64,000 bases of DNA from Marinobacter sp. ATCH36 (GCF_023555055.1 NZ_JAMJPL010000002.1:1-64000), one strand, 5' to 3'. Shown: positions 46,623-55,543, counted from the stretch's first letter. The notes: generated by a model from the letters alone, not told the origin. Numbers and translations: made by a program.

Positions 46623-49475
46623 ATGCACCCAGGCACTCATGGATTTGCCCAAGGCTTCCCTGGCCTGAAGCAAGGATTTCTTCTGGTACTCTTTCTTGCC
46701 TTCAGCTCAGTGGCACTGGCCGATACCTCCCCGGTCAAAAGCCCGAACGACGACAACGATTACCGCTATGTCCAGCTGGAAAACCAGCTCAGGGTGCTGC
46801 TGGTTTCCGCACCGGAATCCGACAAAGCAGCAGCTTCCATGAATGTCGCCGTGGGCAGCGGCGATGACCCTGCCGACCGGGAAGGGCTCTCGCACTTCCT
46901 GGAGCACATGTTGTTCCTGGGTACTGAAAAATACCCGGACCCGGGAGAATACCAGCAGTTCATCAAGAGCCACGGAGGCAGCCACAACGCCTTCACCGCC
47001 TTCCAGGACACCAACTACTTCTTTGACGTGCAGGCCGAGCACCTTGAGGACGCCCTCGACCGCTTTGCAGAGCAGTTCTCTGCCCCGCTGTTCACGCCAG
47101 AGCTGGTTGACCGTGAACGCCGCGCCGTGCACTCCGAATTCAGTGCCATGCAAAAAGAGGACGGCCGCCGCTTCTACTCCGTAAAGAAGGCCATCAGCAA
47201 CCCGGAGCATGCCTTCAACCAGTTTGCGGTAGGTAACCTGACGACCCTGGAAAACACCGATGAGCGCCCCCTGCGCCCCGACCTGATCGATTTCTGGAAA
47301 CAGCACTACTCATCCAACCTGATGACACTGGCCGTGTATGGCCCACAGTCCCTGGATGACCTGGAAGCGATGGTTCGTGGACGCTTTGACCGGATTGAAA
47401 ACCGCAACCTGACCGCAAAAGTCCACGACGAACCGCTGTTCAGCCAGGACCGGCTGCCGGCCAGGCTGAAAGTGGACGCGCTGAAGGATATCCGCACGCT
47501 GACGCTCACCTTTCCGATCCCGTCGCAGCAGGACAACTATCGTGACAAACCTGCCAACTATGTAGCCAGCCTTCTGGGCCACGAGGGGCCCGGCAGCCTG
47601 TTCGACGTACTGAAGCGGGCCGGACTCGTGGAAAGCCTCTCTGCGGGCGGCGGCATGGATACCGGTGAAGGCGCCACGCTGGAGCTCAACATGTCGCTGA
47701 CACCCCAGGGGCTTGAAGAGCAGGAAAAAATCCTTCAGCTTACTTTTGCCTACATCGACAAGGTGCGGAATGAGGGTATCGCCCGGCAGCGTTTCGAAGA
47801 AATGAAACAGCTGGCACAAATCGATTTCCGATTCCGGGAGAAAAACCAGCCAGTTCAGGAAGTCATGCATCTGTCACGGCAAATGCGGCACGTGGCACCG
47901 GAGGATGTTCTGCAGGCGCCCTGGATGATGAAAGAATACGCACCGGACCAGTACCGGGCCATCCTGGAGCGCCTTACACCAGACAACGTGCTGGTTTCCG
48001 TACTGGAACCTGAGCCAGATATCGAGACGCCCAGTCTGACCCAGTGGTACGAAGCGGCCTTCGAGATAGAACCGCTCAATACTGGTGCCTTAAGAACAGC
48101 CGAAAAGCCCCTCCTGCTTTCGAGCCTGGCTTTGCCACTGGAAAACCCCTTTATACCCGAGGAACTGGGCATGATCTCCGGCCCGACCATGGACAAGCCG
48201 GTTTCCATGGGCACCATCAGCGGCATGGATGTTTGGTACGCCCGGGACACCCGCTTTGAAACACCCAAGGCCAACGTGTATCTGAGCCTGCGCACGCCGG
48301 CAACCCGGGCATCGGCCCGTAGCAATGTCCTGTCCACGCTTCTTGTAGACGCCATCAACACCAACGTGAATGCCTGGGCCTACCCCGCGCAGTTGGCAGG
48401 GCTGGACTACAGCATTTACCCGCACCTTCGCGGTATCACCATCCGGGTCGGCGGGTACAGCGACAAGCTGCACACATTAATGGCACGGCTGTTGACCCAG
48501 GTGGCGGAGCCGGAACTGACGGAACAACGCTTCAACATTGCCCGCCAGAAAATGATCGACCGGCTGCAGAACAAGGCGAAGGAACGCCCGGTACAACAGA
48601 CATCCGAATTCATTCAGACACTGCTGATCGAGGGCGCCTGGAGTACCGAGGAAAAATTGAAGGCGGCCCGGGAAGTCACCCTGGAGGAGCTTCAATCCTT
48701 CGCCAATGCCTTCCTGGCGCAGGTTGACCCGGTGCTGCTGACTCACGGCAATATGAGCGAAGCCTCTGCACTCAACCTCACCAAACGGGTTTATGCCATG
48801 GTGCTGGATGAGACCGAACTGGTAACCGTCGAGCGCAGCAGGGTGCGGTCGCTGCCGGAAGACGAGACCGCCGTGCCACTGGAAGTCGACCATCCGGATA
48901 CCGGCTACACACTCTACGTACAGGGCGATAACACCAGCTTTGAGGAGCGGGCCGCTTACCGCCTGTTGGGCCAGATAATCAGCAGCCCTTTTTACGAAGA
49001 GCTCCGCACCAACCGCCAACTTGGCTACATAGTCTACGCCACGCCCTTCGAGATGCTGGAAACCCCGGCACTGGGCTTCGTGGTGCAAGCTCCGGAAGCC
49101 AGCAGTGATGAAATTGACAAAGCCGTACGGGAATTCTCGCAAACCTTCAGCGGTACCTTGTCAGAGATGTCTGAACAGGACCTGAACCGGGAGAAACAGG
49201 CGGTCATCAGCAAGCTGATGGAACAGGACCGTCGCCTTGGAGAGATATCAGAACGCTACTGGCGCGAGATTGACCGCGGCGAGACCGGCTTTGACTCACG
49301 GGAAAGGCTGGCGCAAGCCATCAATGGCGTAACCCGTAAAACCCTGCTTGAGACCCTGAACAACCAGGTGATCGAGCGGCAAAAGGCGCTGCGGGTATTC
49401 ACCACTGGCGATGCCCCGAATAAGGACACCGCCGTCGAACAATTGATGGAACGGGCATCCGTACCGGAAGCCTGA
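46623..49475 (+). CDS. Periplasmic M16 (pitrilysin/insulinase-type) zinc protease
   Basis: The protein of about 950 residues starts with a signal peptide (GFLLVLFLAFSSVALA). The M16 zinc site is the inverted HxxEH in LSHFLEHMLFLG (His91, Glu94, His95, counting from 46623), with the third ligand Glu downstream in the VDRERRAVHSEF helix. The remaining halves follow the pitrilysin pattern, including LRTNRQLGYIVYA near the C-terminus that binds substrate. It resembles E. coli PtrA in layout. An upstream ATG at 46611 is also possible. Substrates are likely small exported peptides. Confidence 0.92.
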   Translation: MHPGTHGFAQGFPGLKQGFLLVLFLAFSSVALADTSPVKSPNDDNDYRYVQLENQLRVLLVSAPESDKAAASMNVAVGSGDDPADREGLSHFLEHMLFLGTEKYPDPGEYQQFIKSHGGSHNAFTAFQDTNYFFDVQAEHLEDALDRFAEQFSAPLFTPELVDRERRAVHSEFSAMQKEDGRRFYSVKKAISNPEHAFNQFAVGNLTTLENTDERPLRPDLIDFWKQHYSSNLMTLAVYGPQSLDDLEAMVRGRFDRIENRNLTAKVHDEPLFSQDRLPARLKVDALKDIRTLTLTFPIPSQQDNYRDKPANYVASLLGHEGPGSLFDVLKRAGLVESLSAGGGMDTGEGATLELNMSLTPQGLEEQEKILQLTFAYIDKVRNEGIARQRFEEMKQLAQIDFRFREKNQPVQEVMHLSRQMRHVAPEDVLQAPWMMKEYAPDQYRAILERLTPDNVLVSVLEPEPDIETPSLTQWYEAAFEIEPLNTGALRTAEKPLLLSSLALPLENPFIPEELGMISGPTMDKPVSMGTISGMDVWYARDTRFETPKANVYLSLRTPATRASARSNVLSTLLVDAINTNVNAWAYPAQLAGLDYSIYPHLRGITIRVGGYSDKLHTLMARLLTQVAEPELTEQRFNIARQKMIDRLQNKAKERPVQQTSEFIQTLLIEGAWSTEEKLKAAREVTLEELQSFANAFLAQVDPVLLTHGNMSEASALNLTKRVYAMVLDETELVTVERSRVRSLPEDETAVPLEVDHPDTGYTLYVQGDNTSFEERAAYRLLGQIISSPFYEELRTNRQLGYIVYATPFEMLETPALGFVVQAPEASSDEIDKAVREFSQTFSGTLSEMSEQDLNREKQAVISKLMEQDRRLGEISERYWREIDRGETGFDSRERLAQAINGVTRKTLLETLNNQVIERQKALRVFTTGDAPNKDTAVEQLMERASVPEA

Positions 49476-49481
49476 AACGGC

Positions 49482-50129
49482 TCAGCCTGAAGACTGGCCA
49501 ATAAACCGGCGCCAGTCTTCAGGTTCATCCACATCCCACTTTTCCGGAAGCAACGCGAACGTCAACCCGGCCTGTGTAAGCTGATCGCAGGTTTGCTCCA
49601 GTGCCTTTTCGGTTCCCCAGTCCACACTGGCCAGCATATCCGGGGCAGAAGCACGAGCACCGATCAATACATAGCCACCGTCGTCCGACGGGCCCAATAC
49701 CACATCCACCTCGTCCAGCGTGGCAACCGCAAGCCTCACATAATCTGCATCCACCGACGGGCAATCACTGCCAACGATCAAGGCCTTGCCAACGGTCTGC
49801 AAACCGGATTCCAGTGCCCGGGTCATACGCTCACCAAGCACATCACCCTGCTGCCAGGATTGCCCCACGGTACGAGCCTCAAGTAGCTGCAGAATCGGCG
49901 AAGCGGCTTCGGGAACAGTCGCCAGGCGCCTGTCCCACATAAACCTTACCTCAAAGCCACTGGCAAGCAGATTCTCAAGCACTGCGAGACTTAGTCTCAC
50001 ATGGGCGTTCATCGCCCCTTCCGCGCCAAGCTCCGGCATCAGACGGGTTTTAACCCGACCCGCCTCCGGCCATTTGGCAAACTGCATGACCAGAACTGAA
50101 CCCGGGTCAACTCTTTGCATGTCGAACAT
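49482..50129 (-). CDS. DUF2064 / TIGR04282-type glycosyltransferase
   Basis: The 215-residue GT-A-like protein has VLVMQFAKWPEAGRVKTRLMPELG, IVGSDCPSVDADYV and LGPSDDGGYVLIG, the marks of the TIGR04282 family named from arsenosugar gene clusters. It overlaps the preceding glycosyltransferase by 23 bases, forming a two-gene unit. No arsM or arsS-like gene is near, so the arsenosugar name should not be taken as a function. In many bacteria this pair stands alone with an unknown glycan or lipid product. Confidence 0.85.
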   Translation of the reverse strand: MFDMQRVDPGSVLVMQFAKWPEAGRVKTRLMPELGAEGAMNAHVRLSLAVLENLLASGFEVRFMWDRRLATVPEAASPILQLLEARTVGQSWQQGDVLGERMTRALESGLQTVGKALIVGSDCPSVDADYVRLAVATLDEVDVVLGPSDDGGYVLIGARASAPDMLASVDWGTEKALEQTCDQLTQAGLTFALLPEKWDVDEPEDWRRFIGQSSG

Positions 50130-50814
50130 CCGCCCGATAGGCCTCCGCCAGCGACTCCGGGGACTCTCCCCGCCAATACCGCCAACGCAGCCTCCACATC
50201 AAAAAAATGGTGCGCCAGGCACCCCTCTGCTCCCATCTACGACTGTCTGTTACCACCGGATCCTCGACACAACAGGGGGCTGAAACGCTGCACAGGCGCT
50301 TGCTGAGATCCACGTCTTCCATGAGCGGAACCGGTGCAAATCCCTGAATCCCTCGGAACACCGACGTGCGAACAAACATCGCCTGGTCACCGGTGGCTAT
50401 CCCCGTCAAGCGAGACCGCTGGTTCATAAACCAACTGATCACGCGGAACAGGTGCCGATTGCCACTGAGGCGCACATTGAAACGGCCCCACTGTTTCTGG
50501 CTGCTGAAAAAACGTTCGAGGTGAGAAAGCGCCGAACCCGGCAACAGCGTGTCGGCGTGGAGGAACAACAGGACATTTCCGTGCGCTGCGTCCGCCCCTG
50601 CATTCATCTGCAAGGCACGACCCTTACCGCCAATCAGCACCTGATCGCACCAGGGCGCGGCCAGATCCGCCGTGCCATCGTCACTGCCTCCGTCGACAAC
50701 AATCACTTCATGCCCGGACGCACGCAGTGGCTGTAAAGACTTGAGGAAAGGCTGAACGGTAGCCGCCTCACGCCACACAGGAACAATAACACTCAGAGCA
50801 AGTGGTTCCGACAA
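50107..50814 (-). CDS. TIGR04283-type family 2 glycosyltransferase
   Basis: The protein of about 235 residues has the GT2 opening LSVIVPVWREAATVQPFLKS, VIVVDGGSDDGTADLA, and the DXD-like LLFLHADTLLP, with GDQAMFVR further on. It pairs with the DUF2064 protein downstream. The frame opens with GTG at 50844; I prefer the TTG at 50814 because GGAGG stands about six bases upstream, but either is possible. Probably cytoplasmic, with an unknown acceptor. Confidence 0.86.
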   Translation of the reverse strand: MSEPLALSVIVPVWREAATVQPFLKSLQPLRASGHEVIVVDGGSDDGTADLAAPWCDQVLIGGKGRALQMNAGADAAHGNVLLFLHADTLLPGSALSHLERFFSSQKQWGRFNVRLSGNRHLFRVISWFMNQRSRLTGIATGDQAMFVRTSVFRGIQGFAPVPLMEDVDLSKRLCSVSAPCCVEDPVVTDSRRWEQRGAWRTIFLMWRLRWRYWRGESPESLAEAYRADVRHAKS

Positions 50815-50901
50815 AACACCCTCCGCAATAAAAGACGATTCCACAACACACCTTGAGCCCCAGGCCTCAGGCCGCTATCATACCGCCCTTCTTGCAGAGA
50901 T

Positions 50902-50978
50902 GCCCCCGTAGCTCATCTGGATAGAGCGTCCCCCTCCTAAGGGGAAGGTAGCAGGTTCGAGTCCTGCCGGGGGTACCA
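50902..50978 (+). tRNA. tRNA-Arg (anticodon CCT)
   Basis: A complete 77-base cloverleaf: acceptor GCCCCCG pairs with CGGGGGT (one G-U), the D-arm holds GCTC...GAGC, the anticodon stem TCCCC/GGGGA encloses CTCCTAA, and the T-arm is GCAGG-TTCGAGT-CCTGC. The discriminator A and an encoded CCA end it at 50978. It reads AGG codons. Such tRNA-Arg genes are common integration sites, but I see no integrase or repeated 3' end nearby. Confidence 0.97.
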
Positions 50979-50998
50979 TCCTCGGATACCACCCGTAT

Positions 50999-51745
50999 TC
51001 AAAACCCGTACCTCACGCCAACCAGCCCGTAGTGCAACCAGGCGAAGGTATATACGCTGCTATTGTCTGCCCCACCCTCAAGCGTCCGGTACCCGGCTCT
51101 CAGGCTGAGATCCTCCTTCAGGTGGTAGTTGAGGCTCACGCTGGCGTCGATGGCCCGTCCCTGAGGCGCTCCCAGGCCTTCCACATCAAGTTCGGCAGAC
51201 CAGCGGGGGGTCAGGAAGCGGGTCGCCTCAAAGGCCAGCAAAGGCACGAAGCCCAGATCGGGATCGTCAGCGGAGCGGCCATCCTGTCGCAAACAGATAT
51301 TGGCATCACGAATCAGCAATGAGCCACCGATCCGCAGGCGCCAGCGATCTGTCTCGCGCCAGGTGTATCGGTAGCCAATTCTGTAGGTATTGAACTGGTA
51401 GCTGGCCCGGACCGGGTTGCCCGCGACGAAGGTTTCCCCAGCAAATCTCACGTCAGTGTCGAAGGTTCCGGTCCCGCTGGTGCGCACAGGTGCATAAAGT
51501 CCTGTCACTGTGTGTCGCTCGCCCCAGTCACGTTCGAGCTTCAGGCGCAGGTATGGATCGGGGCCTTTGCCTGTCAGGTCGAGAAGGTCAAAGCGATCAC
51601 CATGGCTGTCGTTGGGGATCTGAACATCGTTGCGGTTGAAGCCAAGGGCACCGGTTTCTATATCCAGAGTCCAGTCACCTATAGCAGCGCCCGAGGTCAC
51701 CATTAAAAGAACTGCAACGTTAGCGCGAAAGGATTGTCTGGTCAT
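50999..51745 (-). CDS. Putative outer-membrane beta-barrel protein of unknown function
   Basis: The 248-residue protein has a signal peptide (MTRQSFRANVAVLLMVTSGAAIG ends near residue 23) and then alternating polar/aromatic strands typical of an outer-membrane barrel. It ends in Phe (VGVRYGF), as barrel proteins do. I cannot name the family; it is OmpW- or porin-like in size. The long frame opening at 52171 is mostly the shadow of the patatin gene, so the start is set at the ATG at 51745. It lies just after tRNA-Arg on the opposite strand. Confidence 0.7.
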   Translation of the reverse strand: MTRQSFRANVAVLLMVTSGAAIGDWTLDIETGALGFNRNDVQIPNDSHGDRFDLLDLTGKGPDPYLRLKLERDWGERHTVTGLYAPVRTSGTGTFDTDVRFAGETFVAGNPVRASYQFNTYRIGYRYTWRETDRWRLRIGGSLLIRDANICLRQDGRSADDPDLGFVPLLAFEATRFLTPRWSAELDVEGLGAPQGRAIDASVSLNYHLKEDLSLRAGYRTLEGGADNSSVYTFAWLHYGLVGVRYGF

Positions 51746-51856
51746 AAAAATCTGGCTCTTGGTGTCAGTCTCAAGCTGCAAAGGCAGGTCCAGACAGGTA
51801 GCAAGGGTCATTGTAAAGAACCCCTGAGTTGATTTTCTCTGGTAAAATACCAAGCT

Positions 51857-52735
51857 ATGGTCGACCGTGAAACCGCACCAAGCCAATCCCCACCCTTTTC
51901 CGACGAATCCAAAGCTCTCGTCGTAGAAGGCGGCGCTATGCGCGGCATCTTTGCTGCGGGGGTGCTGGATGCCTTCCTTGAACACAATTACCAGCCGTTC
52001 TGGCGAGCCTATGGTGTGTCGGCGGGTTCCACCAATCTGATCGGTTATTTGTCGGGGGATCACGGGCGTAACCGGAAAATCATCACCGGCCATGCCTGTC
52101 AGCCGGATTTCATTGACTGGAAGCGGTTTGCAAGGGGTGGACACCTGTGTGACGTGCGATGGCTCTGGCAACAGTCTTTCACCGATATACCACTGACTCT
52201 GGAAAACTACCTGTCTGGTTCAACCGAGCTGTGGGTAACGACAACCTCCGTGCTGACCGGGGAAGCCCATTACTTTCGCGTTGATGAGCGCAACATGCAC
52301 GATGTGTTTACCGCTTCCTGCGCCATCCCCATCGCCTACCGGGACTACCCGAAGATAAACGGTGAACCCATGACAGACGGCGGTGTGGCTGATGCCATTC
52401 CCGTAATCAGGGCCTATGAGGACGGCGCCCGGGATATTACCGTGGTGCTGTCACGCCCGCTGGGGTACCGTAAAAAATCACCGAAATTCGCATTTGTCCC
52501 GAAGCGCCTGTTCCGGGAATACCCGGCCCTTGCTGAGGCCTCGCTTCGCCGCGCCGAGCGTTACAATGCCAGGCTTTCATTTATCGAAAACCCCCCTCCG
52601 GATTGCACGATCCATGTGATTGTCCCATCTGCCGAATTTGCGGTTGGCCGATTGACCCGCAAACCGGAACTTCTGGAACAAGGCTATCAGGAAGGCCATC
52701 AAGCCGGCCTGACCTATTTTGACAGGCACTCGTGA
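51857..52735 (+). CDS. Patatin-like phospholipase (RssA/YjjU type)
   Basis: The 292-residue protein is a Ser/Asp acyl hydrolase. It has the oxyanion loop GGAMRG (25-30), the nucleophile Ser55 in GVSAGS and Asp174 in MTDGGVADA. It is close in form to YjjU-like cytoplasmic patatin proteins. The natural lipid or thioester substrate is not known. It is divergent from the outer-membrane protein gene and convergent with the GIY-YIG/helicase gene. Patatins also occur in defence systems (for example CBASS effectors), but no cyclase or sensor lies beside this one, and its composition matches the core genome. Confidence 0.9.
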   Translation: MVDRETAPSQSPPFSDESKALVVEGGAMRGIFAAGVLDAFLEHNYQPFWRAYGVSAGSTNLIGYLSGDHGRNRKIITGHACQPDFIDWKRFARGGHLCDVRWLWQQSFTDIPLTLENYLSGSTELWVTTTSVLTGEAHYFRVDERNMHDVFTASCAIPIAYRDYPKINGEPMTDGGVADAIPVIRAYEDGARDITVVLSRPLGYRKKSPKFAFVPKRLFREYPALAEASLRRAERYNARLSFIENPPPDCTIHVIVPSAEFAVGRLTRKPELLEQGYQEGHQAGLTYFDRHS

Positions 52736-52869
52736 GTAAGCAGTAACGTGGGCTCAGGCGTTCTTTCGTCATCCAGAAACATGGATACGGTGCCATCATG
52801 ATATGGGACACCGATCGCGGTGGAAAGAAACCACAGTGGTAGCATCATTACTTGCTGGTCAAAAATCTC

Positions 52870-55068
52870 CTAACCAAGCACCTGCACCAATTCTCCAACC
52901 ACCCGGTAGCTAAGTGCCTGATCCTCGCTGAGCTCCAAAGGCTCAAAGGATTTGTCGTACGACCGTGGGTTCAAGCGAATCAACTGGTGATACCATCCGC
53001 CTTCGTCCTCGATTTTTATACTCTCATACTCTTTTACAGTAAAACGCGAGTCGGTATCAGGATCTCTCCCATCAGAACATTCCACCAGAACAATTTTCCC
53101 ATTGCGGCTACCGCCGAGTTCTGTCCTGAAAAGGCATTTGGAACCGTTCGGGATAATCCGGTTCATCGATTCACCAATAACTCTGCAAGCAAACAGGTTA
53201 CGAGTCACGCTGACGTAATCAGGGACAGCAATCCATTCCTTGTCTTCGTCGGACTGAGACTGAATCTCACTGAAATCCCCTGCTGCTGCTTCCAGATCAT
53301 AAAACGGTACAGCATTGACGTAGGGCTGCAGCGTCACTGTCGAACTGACACTTTCAATGCCCCCGTCAGGCTCGGTATGACTGGGGATGTGCCGTTTCAG
53401 ATACTCCCTGAGTGACGCATCACAGGCGTACACGTATGTTCCACGTATGCCTCGTAGCATAATGGTCTCGTAAATGTTCAGAATGTACTGCTTCAGCTCG
53501 TATGGATCGTGAATGCCCTGCTTCCCATTTCTATCAAAATAACTTTCCTTATCAATGACAATTCTATTGATTGCTTTGTCGTACCGAATTTCATGGCCAA
53601 AGATTATGCCTGTGTAATTAAGATCGTATCCTTGCGTGGTATGAATGCAGCCAACTTCTGCTTCCGCACCAGCAGTGTTAATCCAGTCGGAATTCGTTCG
53701 ATTCCAGCGCAAACAAAGACCATCGATTTCAATGTCATACTCGGCTGGCTCGCCCTTGGAAATCCAGGGCCATGCATAGCCGGCAATCAGTCTCGATAAT
53801 CCTATCTGATCGTTTTTATCTCGTATAACTCGAACCATTTCTTCAATCGAATCGAAAACCTCAAACTCGTAGTTGCTGTTCCGGAACTTTTTGCCTTCCG
53901 GCAGACGAACATTCAGTAGGTCGTCAATAAATGTGACATAGGGCTGGCCAGCACGAACGCGGAACTGGGAAGAGAGTATCTGCACCTGGGTAGTGCTAGC
54001 GGCCTTCAACCTGGCGAAGTCTATGGGGTTGGCATCAGAAGGTTTGATCGACTGGTTTTCATCGTAGAAGAAAACGGCTTTACCGGACTGTTCACAAACC
54101 CAGTCGAGTTCACTGCAGGCATGTTTATCAAGACCCAATGCCTCACAGGCCTTGTCAAAAGAACCGAAATACGCCCCAAGATTGCTTCGTTTTCTAAGGC
54201 GATGAGATTCGTCCACTAGCACAATATCGTACTTGTTCTTTACCAGCTCGGACGGGCTGATCACCATATCCGCCTTCAGACCTGAAACACTTCGGAACGC
54301 TTTTTTCAGAGTATTCCGAAAAGACGTCATTGGGACGACCAGCGCCATCTTTGGCTTTGGATAGCGTTCCCGAAGATTCTCGAGAAGTGACTTCAGTTCG
54401 TCCTCTTCTTCAGAAAACGAGCGTAGATTCAGCTCACCATATTCAGAATTCAGTAACTTGAACAGGAAGGTTGCCAGGACCGACTTGCCGGTTCCAGCGC
54501 CACCTTCAACCACAAGGTTATCCACATTGTCATCGAGCAAAGCGTAAAGGATCCCCAGTAATCCCTGGCGCTGATCTCGGGACAGAGACTTGTAGGGTGA
54601 GTACTTGAAGACATCCGAGTTATCGATGGATTCCAACGAATGCCTGGCAACGCCCTCAGCCCGCAGCCTGTCCCAGGCTGCTCTGAAGACACGGGTGTAC
54701 AACTCATCCTTCTGATAATAGTTATGGTCTACCAGTCCCAGATTGCCATTCATCAGATGGAACTTGCCGTCTGCCGCCATGTATTTGATGAGGCCGGATT
54801 CGATATCCAACGTCGCAGACTTATTGAACCGCTCACTACTAATGAGATGTACCGTGGTTAACAGGCTTTTTTCATTGTGCTTTAGGTGCGTGCTCAAACG
54901 GCTGAGAGTGTCTGTCGTTTCGCCAACATACGCCCGCTTTTGACCGCCATCGCTAAGAATATAAACGAGCGGCCAGCTGTTGCCTGCATAAGCATTGTTT
55001 TGAATATCAACCAATGATTCATTTGAGAAAGGATACCGGTTGACTTCAACAAGGTGGGGATCCGTCAT
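52870..55068 (-). CDS. GIY-YIG nuclease / DUF2075 superfamily-1 helicase / LexA-like S24 peptidase fusion
   Basis: This 732-residue protein joins three parts. Residues about 32-110 are a GIY-YIG-like nuclease: LVYIL (34-38), YVG (47-49), Arg57 and His61, and the likely metal ligand Glu90. Residues about 165-560 are a DUF2075/Schlafen-group-3 helicase: Walker A GGAGTGKS (189-196), Walker B DIVLVDESHR (281-290), FFYDENQS (333-340), SSQFRV (366-371), TTQGYDLNYTGIIFG (477-491) and LRGIRGTYVYACD. Residues about 585-732 form an S24 domain: Ala-Gly site LEAAAGDF (Ala596/Gly597), Ser634 in GESMN and Lys679 in FTVKEY. All catalytic positions look intact. The GIY-YIG plus helicase pairing is known (COG3410-like); the S24 tail is unusual. 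It overlaps the MazG-like gene by four bases (ATGA). Confidence 0.85.
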   Translation of the reverse strand: MTDPHLVEVNRYPFSNESLVDIQNNAYAGNSWPLVYILSDGGQKRAYVGETTDTLSRLSTHLKHNEKSLLTTVHLISSERFNKSATLDIESGLIKYMAADGKFHLMNGNLGLVDHNYYQKDELYTRVFRAAWDRLRAEGVARHSLESIDNSDVFKYSPYKSLSRDQRQGLLGILYALLDDNVDNLVVEGGAGTGKSVLATFLFKLLNSEYGELNLRSFSEEEDELKSLLENLRERYPKPKMALVVPMTSFRNTLKKAFRSVSGLKADMVISPSELVKNKYDIVLVDESHRLRKRSNLGAYFGSFDKACEALGLDKHACSELDWVCEQSGKAVFFYDENQSIKPSDANPIDFARLKAASTTQVQILSSQFRVRAGQPYVTFIDDLLNVRLPEGKKFRNSNYEFEVFDSIEEMVRVIRDKNDQIGLSRLIAGYAWPWISKGEPAEYDIEIDGLCLRWNRTNSDWINTAGAEAEVGCIHTTQGYDLNYTGIIFGHEIRYDKAINRIVIDKESYFDRNGKQGIHDPYELKQYILNIYETIMLRGIRGTYVYACDASLREYLKRHIPSHTEPDGGIESVSSTVTLQPYVNAVPFYDLEAAAGDFSEIQSQSDEDKEWIAVPDYVSVTRNLFACRVIGESMNRIIPNGSKCLFRTELGGSRNGKIVLVECSDGRDPDTDSRFTVKEYESIKIEDEGGWYHQLIRLNPRSYDKSFEPLELSEDQALSYRVVGELVQVLG

Positions 55069-55385
55069 AACTCCGTGTATTTTCTGGCAGTGCCTTTGGC
55101 CTTTTCGATCGGGTACTTTTTCTCATTTTTACCGATCTTTTCCATTATGATCTGTTCGACATCGAAGTCATAAGCATCTGCCAGCAAAAGTGCAAAGGCG
55201 AAGACATCTGCCAGCTCTTCTTTCACACTCTCGGTATCCGCATCTTCTGGAGACTTCCACAAAAACGCTTCCAGCAGTTCCCCGGACTCGATACTCAGTG
55301 CCAGCGCCAGATCCTTCGGATTATGAAATTGCTTCCAATCCCTATCATCACGAAACTGACGCAATCTATTTATGACTTCATTCAT
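55065..55385 (-). CDS. MazG-like nucleotide pyrophosphohydrolase
   Basis: The 106-residue all-helical NTP pyrophosphatase has the metal site SIESGELLEAFLW (Glu33, Glu36) and EELADVFAF (Glu57, Asp60), i.e. ExxE...ExxD, then KIGKNEKKYP. It would hydrolyse (d)NTPs to NMP and pyrophosphate. It is the first gene of a two-gene operon, and its TGA lies inside the ATGA that starts the GIY-YIG/helicase/S24 gene. In other proteins of this type, nucleotide depletion is used against phage replication, or modified nucleotides are cleared. The ATG at 55385 has GGAA about eight bases upstream. Confidence 0.88.
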   Translation of the reverse strand: MNEVINRLRQFRDDRDWKQFHNPKDLALALSIESGELLEAFLWKSPEDADTESVKEELADVFAFALLLADAYDFDVEQIIMEKIGKNEKKYPIEKAKGTARKYTEL

Positions 55386-55543
55386 AGTTTATTCCAGAAA
55401 CGGCTCGTTCGGCTTTGTGCATGGCGGGATGGCAGGCGCATGCCTCCGACAACTATTGTTTGATCCCAGCATACAAGAAAGCTGATGTGTCGACCATTGC
55501 CCGTCTTTAAATCCTATTGGACAGATGGCCTTCATGCACATAT

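Noticed and set aside
51746..52171. N-terminal extension of the outer-membrane protein
   Set aside because: It is mostly the reverse-frame shadow of the patatin gene, and a proper signal peptide starts at 51745.
51857..52735. Patatin-like gene as an effector of the adjacent defence candidate
   Set aside because: It is on the opposite strand, its composition matches the core genome, and it has the YjjU/RssA form common as a housekeeping gene.
50902..55520. tRNA-Arg as the attachment site of an integrated island ending near 55.5 kb
   Set aside because: No integrase and no repeat of the tRNA 3' end was seen downstream, and two ordinary genes lie between the tRNA and the AT-rich operon.
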